DNA of 64,000 nucleotides from Streptomyces sp. Tu 3180. GTDB taxonomy: Bacteria > Actinomycetota > Actinomycetes > Streptomycetales > Streptomycetaceae. Location: contig NZ_WOXS01000002.1 of NCBI RefSeq assembly GCF_009852415.1, forward strand, positions 8,224,001 to 8,288,000. The letters are read 5' to 3'. The notes beneath the pieces are model-generated. The model saw only the letters and a program-made list of their open reading frames with translations. It was not told the origin of the DNA and did no database searches. The position numbers and the translations under genes were made by a program. Below are positions 61,741-64,000 of this stretch, piece by piece; positions within the stretch are counted from its first letter, which is position 1; each line of letters begins with the position of its first letter.

Positions 61741-61932
61741 ATGGCGATGTGTAGGAAGTGCGGTGCGCAGAAGCGCCGTTGGCCTCGCTCCTGTTCCCGG
61801 TGCCCTTCCCGGTCGGACCGGGGGGACACGGCCGCGGACGCTGCCGAGCTGGTCGTGGAGACAGGACTGCTCGGGTGGATCGGGCGAGGAGTCATGAGCG
61901 TTGTGCGGCTGGTGTTGCGCGCGGTCGACTGA
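61741..61932 (+). CDS. Small zinc-ribbon protein
   Basis: This 63-residue protein has two Cys pairs at the N-terminus (C-x2-C in 'MCRKCGAQKR' and 'CSRCPSRSD') that can bind one zinc ion. The C-terminal half is a short amphipathic to hydrophobic helix ('LLGWIGRGVMSVVRLVLRAV'). An AAGGAGAG site lies about a dozen bases before the ATG. Similar tiny proteins are common in Streptomyces; their role is unknown, perhaps protein or membrane binding. Confidence 0.7.
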   Translation: MAMCRKCGAQKRRWPRSCSRCPSRSDRGDTAADAAELVVETGLLGWIGRGVMSVVRLVLRAVD

Positions 61933-62290
61933 CCGCGCCACGCTGACGTGCCCCGCCCTCTGGCCGCCGCCGTGCCCGGGACCGTGCGCCGCGAGGTGCT
62001 CCGCTTGTCCGCCCGATCACCCTGCGCAGGTCAGGGTTCGCCGCCGCTGCCCTGCCGGCCGTTCGGTCGCGTCGCGCCTCCGAGCGCCCCCGCGCCGTGT
62101 TCGTTCGGTCGTCGGGCTGTCGGCGGCGGCCTCACTCCGCCCGCGGGCCGGACGGTCACCGCCCGTTGTACTGAGGGAGGTTGGGGGAGGAGGTCCCGGG
62201 ACCTGCTGGGCCGGATGCCTCGGCGCGTCCTGCGAGAAACGGAAGGCGCTTCCGCTTCGGAGCCGGAGAAGGGTTCCGGGCGGCTCGTTG
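61933..62290. other. Region without a recognised gene
   Basis: Highly GC-rich sequence between two convergent genes. No frame has a convincing start or family, and no clear terminator hairpin was found. Confidence 0.4.
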
Positions 62291-63070
62291 TCAGTGCGCC
62301 CAGGGCAGGCGAACCGCCTCGATCCCGGAGTCGTTCAGCAACGCGTCGATGAGGGGCGGGGGTCCGGCGATCTTGGTGGCCCACAGGTCGTAGTCGGTGC
62401 ACAGGACCCAGGAGCGGTCATCGGCCCAGAGGTTGGACGGGCTGAAGTCGGCTTCGGAGTGGTCGTAGAGGACCTCGGCGTCGCCGAGCCGGCCCGCACG
62501 CACGTGGAGGTTGTCGAAGTCGACGGCTCCGAGCATCAGCGGGTTGTAATAGGCCAGGCAGTGGGTGTCCGGGCCTGCGGCACTGTACTGGGTGAGGATG
62601 GCGATCAGCCGGTTCCAGGTCTCGCGGTCCAGGCTCCCCTCGGTCGGCGGGACCGTGCTCATGGGCCGGCTGCCCTCCTTCTTGACCGAGGGAAAGCAAC
62701 GGTAGGAGGGCATCAGCCCGTCGGGCACGACCGGATCGCCGGTCCGCCGGGCAAGCTCGGCCCACCGCAGCCGTTGCCGGCCGGGGCCCGGGTGCCGGGC
62801 GCGGCCGAGTCCTCCTCCTGTCGCGACGCCCACGGCGTCGAGGTCGATGCCCGCGACGATGTGGGGCAGGGTGCTTCCGTCGGCAGGACGTGCCTGGTGG
62901 TACTCGGCATACGACACACCGGCCGGTCCCTGCTCGTGCTCGTACATGGCGTTGAGCACCCACACCGCGTCGGGCATCGCCGGGGGCATGAATCCGGTTG
63001 TGCCGTCGCCGCACAGCTCCAGCAGCCAGTCGGTGGCTCCGGACGGCGCAAGCGGCCACAGGTCTGACAT
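62291..63070 (-). CDS. Hypothetical protein
   Basis: This 259-residue soluble protein starts 'MSDLWPLAPSGATDWLLELC' and contains 'DAVWVLNAMYEHEQGPAGVS', 'ETWNRLIAILTQYSAAGPDT' and 'RSWVLCTDYDLWATKIAGPP'. The second half resembles Streptomyces hypotheticals annotated without function. The ATG at 63070 has GAGGAG nine bases upstream; another ATG at 63091 is in frame. It has no signal peptide or membrane segment. An immunity-like role (as for SMI1/KNR4-type proteins) is possible but not shown. Confidence 0.75.
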   Translation of the reverse strand: MSDLWPLAPSGATDWLLELCGDGTTGFMPPAMPDAVWVLNAMYEHEQGPAGVSYAEYHQARPADGSTLPHIVAGIDLDAVGVATGGGLGRARHPGPGRQRLRWAELARRTGDPVVPDGLMPSYRCFPSVKKEGSRPMSTVPPTEGSLDRETWNRLIAILTQYSAAGPDTHCLAYYNPLMLGAVDFDNLHVRAGRLGDAEVLYDHSEADFSPSNLWADDRSWVLCTDYDLWATKIAGPPPLIDALLNDSGIEAVRLPWAH

Positions 63071-63363
63071 CGGATTCGACTCCTCGGACATGCGCTCATG
63101 GTCCCAGGTGCGCATCCGCCTTCCCTCGCCGCCCGAGCACGCCGTGCACCCGGCCAGGACGGCGAGGCGTACCTCAAGAACCAGCGAGCTGACCGCTGAC
63201 GAACGATCCACGCCTCAGGCTTCCGCCCGCGACCGGCGTGAGCATCCCCGGCACCTCGGTCCGGGACCGGCTGCTCGGCGGTGCCGGGATCAGCGCGGCA
63301 CCATGTCGGTGCCGTGCCGTAGGTTGCCGGGCAGGACGTGTTCTTGGCGGCGAGGGGATGAGG

Positions 63364-64000
63364 ATGCGCAGGCCGGTCGAGGGGGAAGTCCACGTTCACT
63401 ACGGCCAGATCCACGTCGAGAGCGATCCGGACAGCTTCGGCCCGGACCTCCGGGAGTCGTTCGCCGGGCAGAGTGCCGGGTTGTGCGGGGCAGCGGTACC
63501 CGGCGCGCTGTGGCTGTCGACCGGGCTGCACACGGGCAACGTCGGCTTCACCGTCGAGGTGCACGACCAGGCTCCGCCACTGGACCCGGTGTGGGAGGAC
63601 GTGGTGGAGGTGTCCTTCCGCCCTGTCTCGGCCGGCAGCGCTCTCGTGCAATGGGCAGGGGAGGCCTCCTGGGACCTCGACCTGGAAGAGATCGATTACC
63701 GGGTGCGCTACTGCGCCAAGGGCATGGACGAGGCACGCCGGCAGGACACCCGGCTGGACGACGAGCCTCGGCTGGACTGCTACCTGCTGCAGTTCTGGCC
63801 CGCCCCGCCCGCACCGGACCGCGTACTGAAACAGACCTCCGGGACCGCCGCGTACGGGCACGACTACGCCCGCCGGCAGCCGGCCCCACCCACACCGGCC
63901 GAACGCGCCGAAGCCGAACGCCAGGCCCGTCTCGCACAGGAACAGGCCGAAGAAGAGCACCGGCTCGCCCACGAACGCCGGCAGTGGGGCGGACAAGTAC
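63364..64000 (+). CDS. Hypothetical protein, cut by the window end
   Basis: This frame runs from ATG 63364 (GAGGGG six bases upstream) to the window edge, 212 codons without a stop. It starts 'MRRPVEGEVHVHYGQIHVES' and contains 'VPGALWLSTGLHTGNVGFTV' and 'LDCYLLQFWPAPPAPDRVLK', ending in a charged helical segment ('AERAEAERQARLAQEQAEEE'). The front part resembles a Streptomyces family of unknown function with a beta-rich fold; the end may be a coiled coil. The true C-terminus is not visible. Confidence 0.75.
   Translation, partial: MRRPVEGEVHVHYGQIHVESDPDSFGPDLRESFAGQSAGLCGAAVPGALWLSTGLHTGNVGFTVEVHDQAPPLDPVWEDVVEVSFRPVSAGSALVQWAGEASWDLDLEEIDYRVRYCAKGMDEARRQDTRLDDEPRLDCYLLQFWPAPPAPDRVLKQTSGTAAYGHDYARRQPAPPTPAERAEAERQARLAQEQAEEEHRLAHERRQWGGQV

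Overview
The window is high-GC DNA with GC-rich third codon positions, GTG and TTG starts, and tightly overlapping operons. It carries a tap-tpg pair (telomere-associated protein and terminal protein), srs-like phenolic lipid genes and many secreted or regulatory Streptomyces-type proteins. This points to an arm of a linear Streptomyces replicon, chromosome or linear plasmid. Much of the window is accessory: at least a dozen genes are broken, and there are remnants of at least five insertion sequence families.

Layout. (1) 1-11.7 kb, plus strand: one end of a trans-AT polyketide locus. It holds the C-terminus of a PfaD-type trans-enoylreductase, a trans-acyltransferase with an unusual tail, a complete beta-branching cassette (HMG synthase, two enoyl-CoA hydratases, donor ACP, decarboxylating KS with Cys replaced by Ser), a second acyltransferase-like protein, an SDR, and a 1297-residue KR-ACP-flavin monooxygenase-hydrolase fusion. 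(2) 11.9-17.7 kb, minus strand: a six-gene operon combining type III PKS, methyltransferase and flavoprotein (srsABC-like) with a UbiA prenyltransferase, a geranylgeranyl-reductase-like flavoprotein and an epimerase/dehydratase. (3) 17.9-29.4 kb: decayed genes and IS remnants. Intact genes among them are an alpha/beta hydrolase, a divergent STAS/anti-sigma kinase pair, an FG-GAP secreted protein, and a 259-residue protein that reads as two fused histone folds (27018-27797). A degenerate IS110 element closes this stretch. (4) 30-33.6 kb: a membrane protein, then tap and tpg. (5) 34-38.4 kb: a DUF1684 protein, a dead nitroreductase, and metY-metX. metX appears to start with CTG, and metYX is preceded by a small Cys-containing leader peptide. 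(6) 39-45.9 kb, minus strand: a probable organosulfur uptake and oxidation operon (GntR, 2x[4Fe-4S] ferredoxin, ABC importer, adenylylsulfate-reductase-like flavoprotein fused to HEAT repeats). (7) 46-48.9 kb: remnants plus two small genes. (8) 49-51.8 kb: aldehyde dehydrogenase and its likely GAF/winged-helix regulator. (9) 52-58.5 kb: mostly small or broken genes, including a protein with six 11-residue amphipathic repeats, an Rpf-like secreted protein and a second, truncated tpg copy. (10) 58.6-61.4 kb: a DapA-family enzyme, a B3/B4 tRNA-editing-like domain protein and a broken EamA transporter, divergent from an XRE-cupin regulator. (11) to the right edge: a small zinc-ribbon protein and two hypotheticals.

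The most promising items for follow-up are the double histone-fold protein, the KR-ACP-FMO-pseudohydrolase megaenzyme, the expanded phenolic-lipid/prenyl operon, the flavoprotein-HEAT fusion, and the CTG start with a hairpin in metX. No rRNA, tRNA or CRISPR array was seen. All family assignments come from reading the translations; no database search was run.
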